From CAIVAT01 sp964525995 (lineage in GTDB: Bacteria; Bacteroidota; Bacteroidia; Bacteroidales; FEN-979), in the NCBI GenBank assembly GCA_964525995.1, contig CAZGIM010000001.1, forward strand, positions 253,314 through 317,313: DNA of 64,000 nucleotides. The letters are read 5' to 3'. Shown here one piece after another: positions 51,417 through 61,422 of the stretch. A program made the translations under genes and the position numbers. Position 1 is the stretch's first letter. Each line of letters begins with the position of its first letter. Below the pieces are notes generated by a model. That model was not told the DNA's origin. It made no database searches and worked only from the letters and a program-made list of their open reading frames with translations.

Positions 51417-51456
51417 GGACGCAAAGATAGTAATATCGTTTGAAAATGGTGCAGGA

Positions 51457-54066
51457 TTAACGCAGTAGGGTCAGTGAACCATGAATATTCCTTTTGACTG
51501 TTCCATTGAGGGTCACTTCATATACGTCGCACAGGACAAAATAGGTGCCGTCGCTACAGGATTGCCCGGTGGTCATATCCTTCCCGTCCCAGTTGATTTC
51601 GGGATCATGGGTTTTGAAAACCGCCTTCCCCCAACGGTCGTAGATGATGAGATCGATTTCGGCGACAGCGCTTTTATGAATGGGTTTGAAAAGATCATGG
51701 ATGCCGTCGCCATTTGGCGTAAAGATATTGGGAAGCGCATAACCGGGACAGGCTGTGATGTCGATGCAGACCATTGGACTCATTTCACTCTTATTGCCAG
51801 CCGAATCAACTGCTGCAACGCCATAACATCCGATAATCGACTGGTAAGGGGCATGGATATAAGTTGTATCCTGGGGATGCAATAATGAATCAATCAGCGA
51901 CAGATTCCCGGGTGTGGAGGAGTAGTAAATATAATATTTGGCTATATCGGAAGGGCAGGTATCAGCCGGAACACTCCAGGAGAGCTGGTTTACTGCATCT
52001 TCGCAATTTGTGATGACGGTAAGAGCAGGAGGGCAGGGGGGGATGTCATCAACCGGAATTCCGCAGGTTTCCTGTGATTCGTTAATGATTGGAAATACAA
52101 ACCCCGGCGCCGAATACCTTCCGACACTCCGGATCTGGTAACAATAACGTTCTCCGTTGATGAGATTTTTGTCCCAATAACCGTTTGACAGGCTTTGTCC
52201 GACGGAATCAAAGACAGGTGAGCCCGGGTCTTTTCTGAAAATGATAAACCGGTCGTTTATCCAAGGTACCTGGTTACTCCAGTTAAGTTTCATGGATTTA
52301 TCGGTAGGGACTGCCTTTAAAAACATAGAGGCAGCCTGTTGAGAGGAGCCCAAAAGGAACCGGTTGCCTGGTGTTTCATTGAAGAAGTCGATACGGTAAA
52401 GGAAACCGAATGCAGCAGTATTGAGCTGATGGTCGTAGAACAGGGTGTCATTTAAGTCATTGGTCGAATCGATCCTGATAAATTCGCCTGGATTATCGGT
52501 ACGGGCTCTGGCGATGACATATTTATAAGGTCCAGGAGCCTGCAGGGTATCTGTTTCGGTAGGTTTTGACCAGGCGGTATAAACTGAGCCGTCGGATTCG
52601 CCGGTAGTAGTTATGCTGACATTGGTAATAACGGGGATATCCTTTTTGAGTGACGCGCAAGCCTCGTTTGAGGCGTAGCTTTCTGATTGATCAGCAAACA
52701 TGGCAACAATAAGATAACAATAATTGATACCCCGCTGGAGTCCGGCTCCATGGTTATCGTCCAGGTACGTGGTCAGGGCGGAGCCATTCACGGTCGCGAT
52801 TTTTGAATAACCCAGGTAGGCAGGTACACCGGTTTGGCAATATCCGGGCAGGTATCCTGTTGAATCGGCCTTGCGATAGATATCAAAACCGGTTGCATTC
52901 TGACAACGATAAGTATCCCAGTTCAGGGTGATGGAATTCCCAAAAGGGATTGCTGAGAGATTTTCCGGAGGCGGTCCGATTACCAGAATATGGATGGTCT
53001 TCAGGGTCACAAGGTTCACCGGCTTGGCGTTGTCCTGTGCTTTAAAGAACATCTGATAGGGATTTTTTTTAATATGATCGCAATTGGTATTCCAGCGGAA
53101 CAGAGCGAAGGTGTGTCCATATCCGGAAGCCGGGTTTGGTTCCATGACGGCCGGATTGTTGGTGAGAATCAGGGGACCGCCCGTGCCCGACAGGGTAACG
53201 GTATTACTGTCGGGGTCGTATGCCCTGACCGGAAACCTCAGATTTTTTCCTGCCTCCACGCAGGTATCGGCAACGTCATAGATCACCGGCGGACGGTTAT
53301 TGCATGCCACGACGATTATTTGCATATCGCGGAGAACGCTGCCAATTTTGATCCCATTACGCCACTCCTCAATCAGGATGGCAATATTGTACTCGCCTTG
53401 TTTTTGCGGACTGTCCCATAAGAGATCGCCTGTCACCGGGTCAAGTGTAAGCTGATTGGAGGCTGGTGGATAGGTGTATCCCGGAATTACCTGTCCGCCG
53501 GCGCCCCGGCAGGGAACCAACCGGTATGAGAGGCTGTCGCCATCAGCGTCATATGCGCCGGGATTGTGATAGTAGGGCTGGTTTACGCAGCCATTATCAA
53601 TGGGTGGCAGAAGCAGCACCGGCGAGTTGTTGTATCCTCCGATAAAGGGACTGATGGTCAATTCGGAATAGATAAACAGGGGTGTGTTCACAGAATTTGG
53701 AATATTCATGATTCCGCCGTTGCGGTTGGGATCTTCACAGGAGATAATATAGGTTGAAGGCCCCGGGAAACTGTGCCGGCCGATATAAACATTGTAAGTG
53801 ATATCGTTGGGCAGGTACTTGACAGTATCGCGGTGGATCTCGCTCACTTGTCCGTCGCCCCAGTCAATGGTTAGATATTCCCGGTAGGCATTGGCAGGGC
53901 TTGGAGTAAAAGTATAGGAAATCAGTTTGATCTCATAGGTCAGATCTGAAATATGCCGGTAAATGATCTCTGCGGCTCTCTGATGGGTAGCGCATACCGC
54001 GAGGGGAGCCATCAGCAGAATGAAAAGTAGTAAAGCATCCGGTCGCAGGCCTTTTAGTTTCCGCAT
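51457..54066 (-). CDS. large secreted protein with T9SS type B (gliding-associated) C-terminus
   Basis: The 869-residue protein has a signal peptide (ending AVCATHQ), an N-terminal beta-rich region with YDADGDSLSYRLVP near 175-190, and a cadherin/Ig-like AYDPDSNTVTLSG segment. Two or more fibronectin-type-III-like modules follow in the middle (about 370-790). The last 90 residues from LPNIFTPNGDGIHDLFKP through IYDRWGKAVF and WDGKD to NIHGSLTLL are the gliding-motility-associated (type B) sorting domain. Such proteins are exported by the T9SS, often with a PorP/SprF partner. Function is unknown; a surface adhesin is plausible. A TACTTTTG box lies about 27 bases upstream. Confidence 0.85.
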   Translation of the reverse strand: MRKLKGLRPDALLLFILLMAPLAVCATHQRAAEIIYRHISDLTYEIKLISYTFTPSPANAYREYLTIDWGDGQVSEIHRDTVKYLPNDITYNVYIGRHSFPGPSTYIISCEDPNRNGGIMNIPNSVNTPLFIYSELTISPFIGGYNNSPVLLLPPIDNGCVNQPYYHNPGAYDADGDSLSYRLVPCRGAGGQVIPGYTYPPASNQLTLDPVTGDLLWDSPQKQGEYNIAILIEEWRNGIKIGSVLRDMQIIVVACNNRPPVIYDVADTCVEAGKNLRFPVRAYDPDSNTVTLSGTGGPLILTNNPAVMEPNPASGYGHTFALFRWNTNCDHIKKNPYQMFFKAQDNAKPVNLVTLKTIHILVIGPPPENLSAIPFGNSITLNWDTYRCQNATGFDIYRKADSTGYLPGYCQTGVPAYLGYSKIATVNGSALTTYLDDNHGAGLQRGINYCYLIVAMFADQSESYASNEACASLKKDIPVITNVSITTTGESDGSVYTAWSKPTETDTLQAPGPYKYVIARARTDNPGEFIRIDSTNDLNDTLFYDHQLNTAAFGFLYRIDFFNETPGNRFLLGSSQQAASMFLKAVPTDKSMKLNWSNQVPWINDRFIIFRKDPGSPVFDSVGQSLSNGYWDKNLINGERYCYQIRSVGRYSAPGFVFPIINESQETCGIPVDDIPPCPPALTVITNCEDAVNQLSWSVPADTCPSDIAKYYIYYSSTPGNLSLIDSLLHPQDTTYIHAPYQSIIGCYGVAAVDSAGNKSEMSPMVCIDITACPGYALPNIFTPNGDGIHDLFKPIHKSAVAEIDLIIYDRWGKAVFKTHDPEINWDGKDMTTGQSCSDGTYFVLCDVYEVTLNGTVKRNIHGSLTLLR

Positions 54067-54192
54067 GAGAGAGTCGGGGATGTAGTTGTCTCGTCAAAAG
54101 TAATAATTTTCCGCTTGTCAGGTTCAGATACCAGTTTCAATAATTTTCAGGGGTGTAATTTGTTTTCTTTGATTTTCTGATGACCCAAGAGG

Positions 54193-54222
54193 TTGATGGG
54201 TATGCTATTTCTCATAACTTTG
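54193..54222 (+). promoter_or_regulatory. promoter of the rel/spo-fur-purA cluster
   Basis: TTG (54193-54195), 19 bases, then TAACTTTG (54215-54222). These bases also lie at the start of a longer open frame, so the real start must be further downstream, at 54247. Confidence 0.7.
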
Positions 54223-54246
54223 CATCGTATTGTAACTGTGCCGGAA

Positions 54247-56475
54247 ATGTACCTGCCCGATGTCGAAGTTGAGAAGAGTGAGATCATCAAGCGCTACAGA
54301 AACCTTCTCAGAGTTTGGAAACCAAGAACCCCCGCTGATCGGATCAGTGTAAAAAAAGCGTTCAAAATGGCTCTTGAGGCGCATAAAGATATGCGCCGGA
54401 AGAGTGGCGAGCCGTATATCTATCATCCCCTGAGTGTGGCCACCATTGCGGCGGGTGAAATAGGGCTGGGAACCACTTCAGTGATCTGTGCCTTGTTGCA
54501 CGATGTGGTGGAAGATACCGAATATACCATCGAGGATATCAGGGGTTTGTTTGGCGACAAAGTTGCAGCCATCATCGACGGGTTGACCAAGATTAAGGGG
54601 ATTTTTGATCAGAAATCGGTTTACATTGGCGCCGAGAATTTTAAAAAGATACTCCTGACCCTGTCTGACGATGTAAGGGTCATCTTGATCAAGTTAGCCG
54701 ACCGGTTGCATAATATGCGTACACTGGATGCCTTGTCACATGAAAAAAGACTGAAGATATCCTCCGAGACGACTTATCTTTATGCACCGTTGGCACACAG
54801 GTTAGGGTTGCATGCAATCAAGAGCGAATTAGAGGATCTCGCGCTGAAATATACGGAACCGGAGGTTTATGAGACCATATCCCGGAAGCTTAAAGAGACT
54901 GCCAGAGGACGTTCGCGTTTTGTCAACAAATTCATCTATCCCATCAAGAAGGCGCTGACCCAGCAGGGATTCAAATACACCATCCAGGCGCGGGAGAAGT
55001 CGATTGCGGCAATCTGGCTGAAGATGCAGAAAAAAGAGGTGCCATTCGATGAGGTGTACGATATTTTTGCTATCCGTATCGTCATCGATTCGCCGATGGA
55101 GTCTGAGAAATCGGACTGCTGGAAAGTTTATTCAGCCATCACGGATTTTTACCGTCCGAACATGGATCGGTTGCGCGACTGGATTTCCATTCCTAAAGCC
55201 AATGGATATGAAGCATTGCATACCACAGTGATGAGCCACACCGGTCAGTGGGTCGAGATTCAGATTCGTTCAAAACGAATGGATGAAGTAGCCGAGAAAG
55301 GTTATGCCGCTCATTGGAAATACAAGGAGTCGATGCATCTGAACAGCCGGCTCGATAATTGGCTGGACCGTATCAAGGAGATGATTGAGAGTCCGGACTC
55401 GGATGCCCTTTCATTCATCGACGATGTTAAGGGTTATTTTTTCCTTGAGGAGATATCTGTTTTTACACCTCAGGGAGAGCTGCGAACACTGCCGGCCAAT
55501 TCGACGGTTCTCGATTTTGCTTACGCCATTCACAGCGAGTTAGGTGATACCTGTATCGGTGCAAAAATTGATAAAAAGCTTGCCCCGATTCATCAGAAAC
55601 TAAAGAACGGTCAACAGGTGGAGATCATCACTTCGAGAAAACAATCGCCTAAAGAGGAATGGCTGTCGTACGTTGTTACCACCCGGGCGAAGACCAATAT
55701 TAAACTTGCCGTTAGAGAGGAGAAGAAGAAATTTGCGAAGATGGGTAAGGAGAAGTTATCCAGGTGGTTTCTTCAGATCGGTATTGAAGTCACGAATAAG
55801 AACATAAGGAAATTTCAGGCTTCGATGAATTTCAACAGCTTTGTTGACCTTTACTTTGCGGCTTACCAGGATAAGATCGGGTTTAAGGACGTTAAAATCT
55901 TCAAAACGGCTAATTATGTAACCGGTTGGGAAGGAAAGCCTTCGGAGCGGGTTTCGGGAGCAACAACAGAAAATTTAGCCGGCCCGGGTCGTCTTGGGAA
56001 AGCGCCGGCGCCACAGGAAACTCCGATTAGGATTGAGGCGCAGGATGATCAGATCAGGTTTGAGGTGGCTGATTGCTGTAATCCGATACCCGGCGATAAG
56101 GTGATCGGATTGATGAGCACACCGGAGAGCCCATTGGTTCTTCATCGGACCAATTGTTCGAGGGTACAGGAGCTTATTACTGTTTTCAACCAAAAAATGG
56201 TCAGCATCAACTGGACAAACCGTGAGTCGATCACGTTTCTTGCCGAGATAAAACTAATCGGACTTGATAAGGTTGGGCTTATCAATGAAATCACCAAAAT
56301 CATGTCGAATGAATTAAATCTAAACATTAAATCGTTGCATATCGAGGCTGTAAACGGATTGACCGAGGGGACCATCTCATTTTACGTTCAAAATACCTCC
56401 AATATCTATGATGCAATGAATAAAATTGTTCAGATCGATGGCATTACGAATGTGGCAAGAATACATAAAATATGA
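54247..56475 (+). CDS. bifunctional (p)ppGpp synthetase/hydrolase (RSH)
   Basis: The 742-residue RSH enzyme makes and degrades (p)ppGpp in the stringent response. Domains in order: HD hydrolase with ALLHDVVEDTEYT (His85 and Asp86) and YIYHPLSVATIAA; synthetase with WISIPKANGYEALHTTV and a RIVIDS segment; TGS domain (ISVFTPQGELRTLPANS, about 395-455); helical and zinc-finger region with DCCNPIPGDKVIG; and a C-terminal ACT domain. Both activities look intact. I chose ATG 54247 (MYLPDVEVEKSEI) because longer frames overlap the promoter. The fur-like gene follows after 63 bases, then purA. Confidence 0.93.
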   Translation: MYLPDVEVEKSEIIKRYRNLLRVWKPRTPADRISVKKAFKMALEAHKDMRRKSGEPYIYHPLSVATIAAGEIGLGTTSVICALLHDVVEDTEYTIEDIRGLFGDKVAAIIDGLTKIKGIFDQKSVYIGAENFKKILLTLSDDVRVILIKLADRLHNMRTLDALSHEKRLKISSETTYLYAPLAHRLGLHAIKSELEDLALKYTEPEVYETISRKLKETARGRSRFVNKFIYPIKKALTQQGFKYTIQAREKSIAAIWLKMQKKEVPFDEVYDIFAIRIVIDSPMESEKSDCWKVYSAITDFYRPNMDRLRDWISIPKANGYEALHTTVMSHTGQWVEIQIRSKRMDEVAEKGYAAHWKYKESMHLNSRLDNWLDRIKEMIESPDSDALSFIDDVKGYFFLEEISVFTPQGELRTLPANSTVLDFAYAIHSELGDTCIGAKIDKKLAPIHQKLKNGQQVEIITSRKQSPKEEWLSYVVTTRAKTNIKLAVREEKKKFAKMGKEKLSRWFLQIGIEVTNKNIRKFQASMNFNSFVDLYFAAYQDKIGFKDVKIFKTANYVTGWEGKPSERVSGATTENLAGPGRLGKAPAPQETPIRIEAQDDQIRFEVADCCNPIPGDKVIGLMSTPESPLVLHRTNCSRVQELITVFNQKMVSINWTNRESITFLAEIKLIGLDKVGLINEITKIMSNELNLNIKSLHIEAVNGLTEGTISFYVQNTSNIYDAMNKIVQIDGITNVARIHKI

Positions 56476-56538
56476 AAAATTTATTTTTATTTGTTCTAAA
56501 TACTGATAAATTTGTAATTTTATCACAAAATTGAGGAT

Positions 56539-56991
56539 ATGATTAAGAAGCAATCAGATGATGTCATTGACAATATCCGTAAGATTTTTACGGAGTACCT
56601 TGAACGTCATGGGCATCGTAAGACTCCCGAGCGTTATACCATTTTAAATGAGATTTTCGCAACAGAGGGACATTTCGATATTGAGACCCTGTATATCAGG
56701 ATGAAAAATCACAAATACCGGGTTAGCAGAGCGACATTGTACAATACAATTGAGTTACTCCTTGATTGCGGTCTGGTCACGAAGCATCAGTTCGGAACCA
56801 ACTATGCTCAGTTTGAGAAATCGACGCTTCTCAGGCAGCATGATCATTTTATTTTCGACGATTCAGGTGAGGTTCTTGAATTTTTTGATCCTGCCATTGA
56901 AAATATTAAAGCCAGCGTAGAGAAACAGTTTGGAGTCAGGATCACCCATTATGCCCTGACTTTTTATGGTCATTCGATATCCAAGAAATAG
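56539..56991 (+). CDS. Fur-family transcriptional repressor
   Basis: The 150-residue protein has the Fur winged helix (PERYTILNEIFATEGHFDIETLYIRMKNHKYRVSRATLYNTIELLLDCGLV) and the metal-binding RQHDHFIFDDSGEVLEF, where HDH keeps the regulatory-site His residues. The usual structural CxxC motifs are absent: the first is replaced by FDDS and no C-terminal pair is seen. It probably represses metal or peroxide genes, but lack of the structural zinc cysteines makes the exact metal uncertain. It stops eight bases before the purA ATG. Confidence 0.85.
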   Translation: MIKKQSDDVIDNIRKIFTEYLERHGHRKTPERYTILNEIFATEGHFDIETLYIRMKNHKYRVSRATLYNTIELLLDCGLVTKHQFGTNYAQFEKSTLLRQHDHFIFDDSGEVLEFFDPAIENIKASVEKQFGVRITHYALTFYGHSISKK

Positions 56992-56999
56992 CGCCTGAC

Positions 57000-58307
57000 A
57001 TGAAGATTGATGTGATTTTAGGGCTTCAATGGGGAGATGAAGGTAAAGGAAAAATCGTTGATGTTTTAACGCCCCGTTACGATATTATTGCCCGCTTTCA
57101 GGGAGGACCCAATGCTGGCCATACAATTATTATTGATGGTGTCAAGCATGTTTTACACACCATACCTTCCGGAATATTCCGGTCTGATAAAGCCAATGTC
57201 ATCGGAAATGGTGTGATCATTGATCCGTATATTTTGTTCAGGGAGATTGACGCGTTACATCAGTCTGGTCTGACGCCTGAAGACAACCTTTTTATCGCTG
57301 AGCGTGCCCACCTGATCCTTCCAACCCATCGGCTTCTCGATGCGGCTTTGGAGTGGCAGAAAGGGGCAACCCGGATTGGATCGACATTAAAAGGAATCGG
57401 TCCGACCTATTCCGATAAATATGGCAGAATCGGTTTAAGGGTGGGGAATATTTTTCAGAGCAGGTTTGAAATGCAATATAAAAGTCTGAGAGACCGGCAT
57501 TTAGAGCAGATTGAAGCAACCGGATTTGATTTCTCCGACCATTTGCTCGACGGATTGCGTTATGTTGAATATGAGGAGCGCTGGTTTGAATCGGTCCAAA
57601 GGCTTCGCAAACTTCATGTCATCTGCGGCGAGCAGTTTATCAATGATAGTCTTGACAAGGGCAAAACGGTTCTTGCTGAAGGCGCTCAAGGCACAATGCT
57701 TGATGTTGACTTTGGATCTTATCCCTTTGTAACCAGTTCCAATACGATTACTGCAGGAGTGTGTTCGGGTTTAGGCGTTTCGCCTCACCGGATCGGATTG
57801 GTTTACGGAGTTTTCAAGGCTTATTGCACCCGGGTTGGCAGTGGTCCTTTCCCCACTGAGTTGCAGGATGAAATGGGCGATCGGCTACGGGTGGGTGGAA
57901 ATGAATTTGGCTCAACAACCGGGAGGCCCAGGCGGTGCGGATGGATTGATATTCCGGCCCTCAGGTATTCAATCATGCTGAATGGGGTTGACCGGCTGAT
58001 CATGATGAAGACGGATGTGCTCAGCCCGTTTCAGGAAATCCAAGCTTGCATTGCTTACCGGAAAGACGGGTTGGAACCTGGTCACTTTCCTTTTGATCTT
58101 GAGGCAGAATCTTTCGAACCGCTCTATATCACGCTTAAGGGTTGGAATACAACATTGGATTCAACGGCCTCATTTGAAGAGGTCCCCCGAGAATTGGCTG
58201 AATACGTACGGTTTATTGAACAGGAGGTCAACTTGCCTGTTGACATGATCTCCATGGGCCCCGACCGCTCACAAATTCTTGTGCGGAATACGGATAAGAA
58301 AAATTGA
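57000..58307 (+). CDS. purA: adenylosuccinate synthetase
   Basis: PurA condenses IMP and aspartate with GTP to adenylosuccinate, the committed step to AMP. The 435-residue protein shows the P-loop GLQWGDEGKGKIVD (residues 8-21), FQGGPNAGHTI, the switch region VGNGVIIDPYIL, EGAQGTMLDVDFGSYPFVTSSNT and the base-contact TTGRPRRCGWID. Key Asp15 and His45-type residues (GDEGK, AGHT) are present. The gene follows fur by eight bases, and is convergent with infB across 24 bases with no obvious terminator. Confidence 0.97.
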   Translation: MKIDVILGLQWGDEGKGKIVDVLTPRYDIIARFQGGPNAGHTIIIDGVKHVLHTIPSGIFRSDKANVIGNGVIIDPYILFREIDALHQSGLTPEDNLFIAERAHLILPTHRLLDAALEWQKGATRIGSTLKGIGPTYSDKYGRIGLRVGNIFQSRFEMQYKSLRDRHLEQIEATGFDFSDHLLDGLRYVEYEERWFESVQRLRKLHVICGEQFINDSLDKGKTVLAEGAQGTMLDVDFGSYPFVTSSNTITAGVCSGLGVSPHRIGLVYGVFKAYCTRVGSGPFPTELQDEMGDRLRVGGNEFGSTTGRPRRCGWIDIPALRYSIMLNGVDRLIMMKTDVLSPFQEIQACIAYRKDGLEPGHFPFDLEAESFEPLYITLKGWNTTLDSTASFEEVPRELAEYVRFIEQEVNLPVDMISMGPDRSQILVRNTDKKN

Positions 58308-58331
58308 ATGATTTAAACCGACCAGCGAAGA

Positions 58332-61300
58332 TTAAAGCTTTCTCTTTATTTCAATTTGCTCATAACCCTCAATGATGTCACCAACCTTGATATCATTGTA
58401 ATTCTCGATATTCAGTCCGCATTCATAGCCCGACGACACCTCCTTGACATCGTCTTTGAATCGTTTGAGCGATCCCAGTAGTCCGGTATAAACAACGATC
58501 CCGTCGCGTATCACCCGGATTTTGGTGTTACGTGTAACCTTCCCGTCGAGTACCATACATCCCGCGACCGAGCCTACCTTGGTGATCTTAAACACTTCGC
58601 GAACCTCGATGTTGCAGATAATTTTTTCTTCGATCTCAGGTGAAAGCATACCCTCGATGGCTGCTTTGATCTCTTCAATAGCCTGATAAATGATGGAGTA
58701 CAACCGGATATCGATCTGTTCAGCTTCTGCCAGTTTGCGTGCGCTCATGGAGGGTCGAACCTGGAATCCAACGATGACCGCGTTGGAAGCTGAGGCAAGC
58801 AGTACGTCCGATTCGGTTATGGCGCCCACCGATTTGTGGATGACGTTAACCATAACCTCCTGGGTGGAAAGTTTGAGCAGCGAATCGGAGAGGGCTTCAA
58901 CCGATCCGTCAACATCACCTTTGACAATGATATTCAGCTCTTTGAAATCGCCGATAGCGATTCGGCGACCGATTTCGTCGAGGGTGATGTGTTTTTGGGT
59001 TCGCAGTCCCTGTTCCCTTTGAAGTTGCAAACGTTTGGTAGCAATTGCCTTGGATTCTTTCTCATCGGTCATCACATTGAATCCGTCGCCTGCCTGAGGA
59101 GCGCCGTTCAAGCCTAACATCAGGATGGGCTGAGATGGACCTGCCTGACGGATCGGGATATTTCGCTCATTGTACATGGCTTTAACTTTGCCGAACGTTG
59201 CACCGGCAAGGACGATATCGCCGATATCCAGGCTTCCGTTAAGAACGAGGAGTTTGGCAACATAACCCCGTCCTTTATCAAGAGAGGATTCGATGACAGT
59301 ACCTGTAGCCAATCTGGAAGGATTGGCTTTAAGGCTGAGGATTTCAGCCTCCAACAATACTTTTTCAAGAAGGAGATCGACATTGGTTCCTGTTTTTGCC
59401 GAGATCTCCTGGGTTTGGTATTTACCGCCCCATTCCTCGACAAGGATGTTCATTTTCGAAAGTTCTTCACGGAGCTTTTCAGCATTAGCGTTCGGCTTAT
59501 CCATCTTATTAAAGGCAAACACAATCGGAACGCCTGCTGCCAAGGCATGGTTGATGGCTTCGCGGGTTTGCGGCATCACATTTTCATCGGCAGCGATCAC
59601 AATAATGGCAACGTCGGTCACGCTGGCCCCACGAGCACGCATGGCCGTGAAAGCTTCGTGGCCCGGGGTATCGAGAAAGGTGATCTTTTTGCCATTTTCG
59701 AGCTGTACTTCATATGCTCCGATGTGTTGGGTGATTCCCCCAGCTTCTCCGGCGACTACATTGGTGCTGCGGATGAAGTCGAGCAATTTCGTCTTCCCGT
59801 GATCAACATGGCCCATGACTGTAACAATGGGTGGCCGTTCCTTCAAGTCTTCAGGATTGTCAGGCTCATTCTGTTTGATAGCTTCCTGTACTTCGACGCT
59901 GACAAATTCGACTTTATAGCCAAATTCTTCTGCAACCAGTGTTAGTGTTTCTGCATCCAGTCGTTGGTTGATCGACACGAACATACCGAGCGCCATGCAG
60001 GTCGATATTACATCTGTAACCGGTATATTCAGCATCGATGCAAGTTCATTGGCGGTGACGAACTCGGTCACTTTGATCACATGACGTCCTTCTTCCATCC
60101 GTTCCATCTCTTCATGAAGTTGCTGACTGGCTGCTTCGCGTTTTGCCTTACGGTATTTGGATGCTTTTGATTTTCCGGTCGGACTGAGGCGGGCTAGCGT
60201 TTCTTTGATTTGTTTTTCAATATCCTCGGTAGTAACCTCCGGTTTTTGGATCTCCTTGTGATATTTTTTATCCTTGGCCGAGGGAGTCCGTTGCGTATAA
60301 ACATGTTGGGCGTCCTGATCAGCGGGAACACCTTCTTCGCCCTGTCTTTTTATTCTTTTCCGTTTCTTTTTCTTCGATTTGATTGTCTCATCAGAAGAGG
60401 ATGCAACGGGCTGGGGCTTTTTCTTCTCGAACTTTTTCGGCTCGGGCAAGACGATGGATCCCAGGATCGTTGGTCCTTCGAGTTTAATGCGTTCAGTAGG
60501 AATAAAGTTTGCCTCCTGAACGGCTTCCGGTGGTACAGGAGCCTCGGCAGGAGGTGACACTGTTTCATCCAGTGAAATGGCAGGCTCCTGAGGCGGTTCG
60601 ACAGGAGCAATAGGTTCTGAAGCAGGCAGTTCTTCCTGTACGGCTTCTTTCTCCGCTACTTGTTCCCGTTTGGCTTTTGCTGCAGATTTTTTGGTGGGTT
60701 TCTTTTCAAATGCGCCCAGGTCGATCTTCCCTAAAATTTTAATATCGCCCTGTTGCTTTACTTCCGCACTTGGTTCTATGATTTCCTCTTCTGCCGGTTC
60801 TGGTTCGGATGGCAGGGGTTCTTTTGCGGATTCGGGTTTCGCTTTGTGTCTTTCTTTGGTCTTGTGCTCTTTAACTTCTTCTGTTTCCGCTACTGGTTCA
60901 ATTTGAGGAGCAGAAACCTTTTTCTCTTCAATGATGGGTTTCGGTTCGGGTTCAACCGAAGGTTCCTTGGGAACCTTCACCGGAACAGGTTCCGGAATCG
61001 GGGGCTCGGTCTTTTTCTCTTCTTTTGGCTGTTCCTTAACAAGCGTTTCCTTCAGTTTTTTCGTGATATCCGCCTGCTTCTTCTCGAACTCAATCGAAAC
61101 ATTTTTAATAAACAGCTCATCAAGTTCTTTTTCACGATCCTTTGTGGCTGTCTTCTTATCTTCGATGGTAATGGTTTCATGGATAGTAAACTGTAACCCG
61201 ATTTTTTTTGCCTCTTCCTTAACATGTTTTTCGGAAGCAAATTCCTTCATCAGGGCAGTGTACATATCCGGCGTCAGCTTGGCATTGGGATCCATATCAA

Positions 61301-61403
61301 TCGGAAATCCTTTTTTTAACAGGAAATCCACAACGGTTTTTATCCCGATGTTAAATTCACGCGCAGCTTTGCTTAACCTTGTCGTTGTTATGCCTTCAGT
61401 CAT
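58332..61403 (-). CDS. infB: translation initiation factor IF-2
   Basis: IF-2 is the GTPase that places fMet-tRNA on the small subunit. The 1023-residue protein has an N-terminal IF2N helix (KAAREFNIGIKTVVDFLLKKG), then a long charged and proline-rich region (about 75-430) with many Lys/Glu/Pro runs. A second IF2N-like segment (VTEFVTANELASMLNIPVTDVI) precedes the G domain: GHVDHGKT (about 529-536), DTPGHEAFT, NKMD, SAK. Domains II-IV end YEQIEIKRKL. The N-terminal linker is longer than in enterobacteria, as is usual in Bacteroidota. It is the third gene of the rimP-nusA-infB operon. Confidence 0.97.
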   Translation of the reverse strand: MTEGITTTRLSKAAREFNIGIKTVVDFLLKKGFPIDMDPNAKLTPDMYTALMKEFASEKHVKEEAKKIGLQFTIHETITIEDKKTATKDREKELDELFIKNVSIEFEKKQADITKKLKETLVKEQPKEEKKTEPPIPEPVPVKVPKEPSVEPEPKPIIEEKKVSAPQIEPVAETEEVKEHKTKERHKAKPESAKEPLPSEPEPAEEEIIEPSAEVKQQGDIKILGKIDLGAFEKKPTKKSAAKAKREQVAEKEAVQEELPASEPIAPVEPPQEPAISLDETVSPPAEAPVPPEAVQEANFIPTERIKLEGPTILGSIVLPEPKKFEKKKPQPVASSSDETIKSKKKKRKRIKRQGEEGVPADQDAQHVYTQRTPSAKDKKYHKEIQKPEVTTEDIEKQIKETLARLSPTGKSKASKYRKAKREAASQQLHEEMERMEEGRHVIKVTEFVTANELASMLNIPVTDVISTCMALGMFVSINQRLDAETLTLVAEEFGYKVEFVSVEVQEAIKQNEPDNPEDLKERPPIVTVMGHVDHGKTKLLDFIRSTNVVAGEAGGITQHIGAYEVQLENGKKITFLDTPGHEAFTAMRARGASVTDVAIIVIAADENVMPQTREAINHALAAGVPIVFAFNKMDKPNANAEKLREELSKMNILVEEWGGKYQTQEISAKTGTNVDLLLEKVLLEAEILSLKANPSRLATGTVIESSLDKGRGYVAKLLVLNGSLDIGDIVLAGATFGKVKAMYNERNIPIRQAGPSQPILMLGLNGAPQAGDGFNVMTDEKESKAIATKRLQLQREQGLRTQKHITLDEIGRRIAIGDFKELNIIVKGDVDGSVEALSDSLLKLSTQEVMVNVIHKSVGAITESDVLLASASNAVIVGFQVRPSMSARKLAEAEQIDIRLYSIIYQAIEEIKAAIEGMLSPEIEEKIICNIEVREVFKITKVGSVAGCMVLDGKVTRNTKIRVIRDGIVVYTGLLGSLKRFKDDVKEVSSGYECGLNIENYNDIKVGDIIEGYEQIEIKRKL

Positions 61404-61422
61404 TGGGCAAAATTAAGATTTA

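Noticed and set aside
51422..51429. lepA promoter
   Set aside because: TATCTTTG is present on the minus strand but no TTG lies 19-21 bases upstream, so it is not listed as a feature.
60350..61416. plus-strand frames across the infB N-terminal linker
   Set aside because: They arise from the biased Lys/Glu/Pro codons of the IF-2 linker and show only low-complexity Phe/Ser/Leu-rich sequence.
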